A stretch of DNA of 64,000 nucleotides from Branchiostoma floridae. Its lineage: Eukaryota > Chordata > Leptocardii > Amphioxiformes > Branchiostomatidae. Position 1 is the first letter of the stretch; every line of letters starts with the position of its first letter. Below, piece by piece: positions 63,763 to 64,000 of the stretch. The notes under the pieces were generated by a model that did not search any database, had not been told where the DNA came from, and was given only the letters and a program-made list of their open reading frames with translations. The stretch spans positions 5,113,227 through 5,177,226 of the forward strand of contig NC_049989.1 of NCBI RefSeq assembly GCF_000003815.2, given 5' to 3'. The translations under genes and the position numbers were made by a program.

Positions 63763-64000
63763 CTGTTGTGGTCCGAACAAACAAAACGTGTCTTAGACGT
63801 CCATTACGATGTTGTCGGCCCAAAATAGATAGAAAGGAATACAGGCTAGGCTTCTGTGGATTCGACGTTGAGTGAACTGTGTTGTGGCTAGTATGGTACC
63901 TTATGTACGACACACGTCTAGCGAAATAATAGACGCAAAACAAGGACAACAACAACAACGTTTCCCCCTGGGTAATCATGTACATGTATAAGATTATTTT

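Overview
The window is 64 kb of intron-rich animal genomic DNA. Exons are short and mostly have GT-AG borders. Introns and spacers are AT-rich and full of microsatellites and small transposon remnants, and three runs of N mark a draft scaffold. The gene set (DPH1, TTC38, a WSCD-type sulfotransferase, a cytosolic sulfotransferase, a two-pore K+ channel and an LDLa/vWA/ZP protein) fits an invertebrate deuterostome. A lancelet (Branchiostoma) is my best guess. That is inference: no rRNA or mitochondrial marker is present, and the near-identical haplotype-like duplications only agree with a highly polymorphic species.

Layout. Positions 3-5707 (+) hold the 3' part of a gene for a very long, acidic, low-complexity protein with about ten copies of a 48-residue repeat. 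Positions 7114-14014 (+) encode a secreted protein with an LDL-receptor A module, a von Willebrand A domain and a zona pellucida domain ending in a furin site. Positions 14844-20867 (-) hold DPH1, the first-step diphthamide enzyme, in 12 frame-consistent exons, with a deleted mariner element in one intron. DPH1 and a PAPS-dependent cytosolic sulfotransferase (21912-27660, +) are divergent and share a 1 kb spacer with a palindromic CRE. Positions 28.4-31.4 kb are a disturbed stretch: two assembly gaps, three duplicated blocks and pieces of a LINE-like retroelement. Positions 31559-57336 (-) are one eight-exon WSCD-family gene (membrane anchor, two WSC domains, sulfotransferase domain). An intronless two-pore potassium channel gene (35014-36138, -) is nested in one intron, and a 12.8 kb intron is filled with repeats. 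Positions 60959-63762 (-) are the 3' seven exons of TTC38, which runs off the right edge.

The genes do not form a pathway. Two are sulfotransferases of separate families (soluble and membrane-anchored), and only the divergent DPH1/SULT pair suggests shared regulation. I found no CRISPR array, operon or classical defence system. The most unusual non-coding signal is a 17-bp motif, matching both half-sites of the vertebrate RE1/NRSE silencer, present five times exactly and once with a spacer change. A degenerate 50-bp minisatellite at 53.2 kb carries the same left half-site. Two genes also contain truncated tandem copies of one of their own exons.
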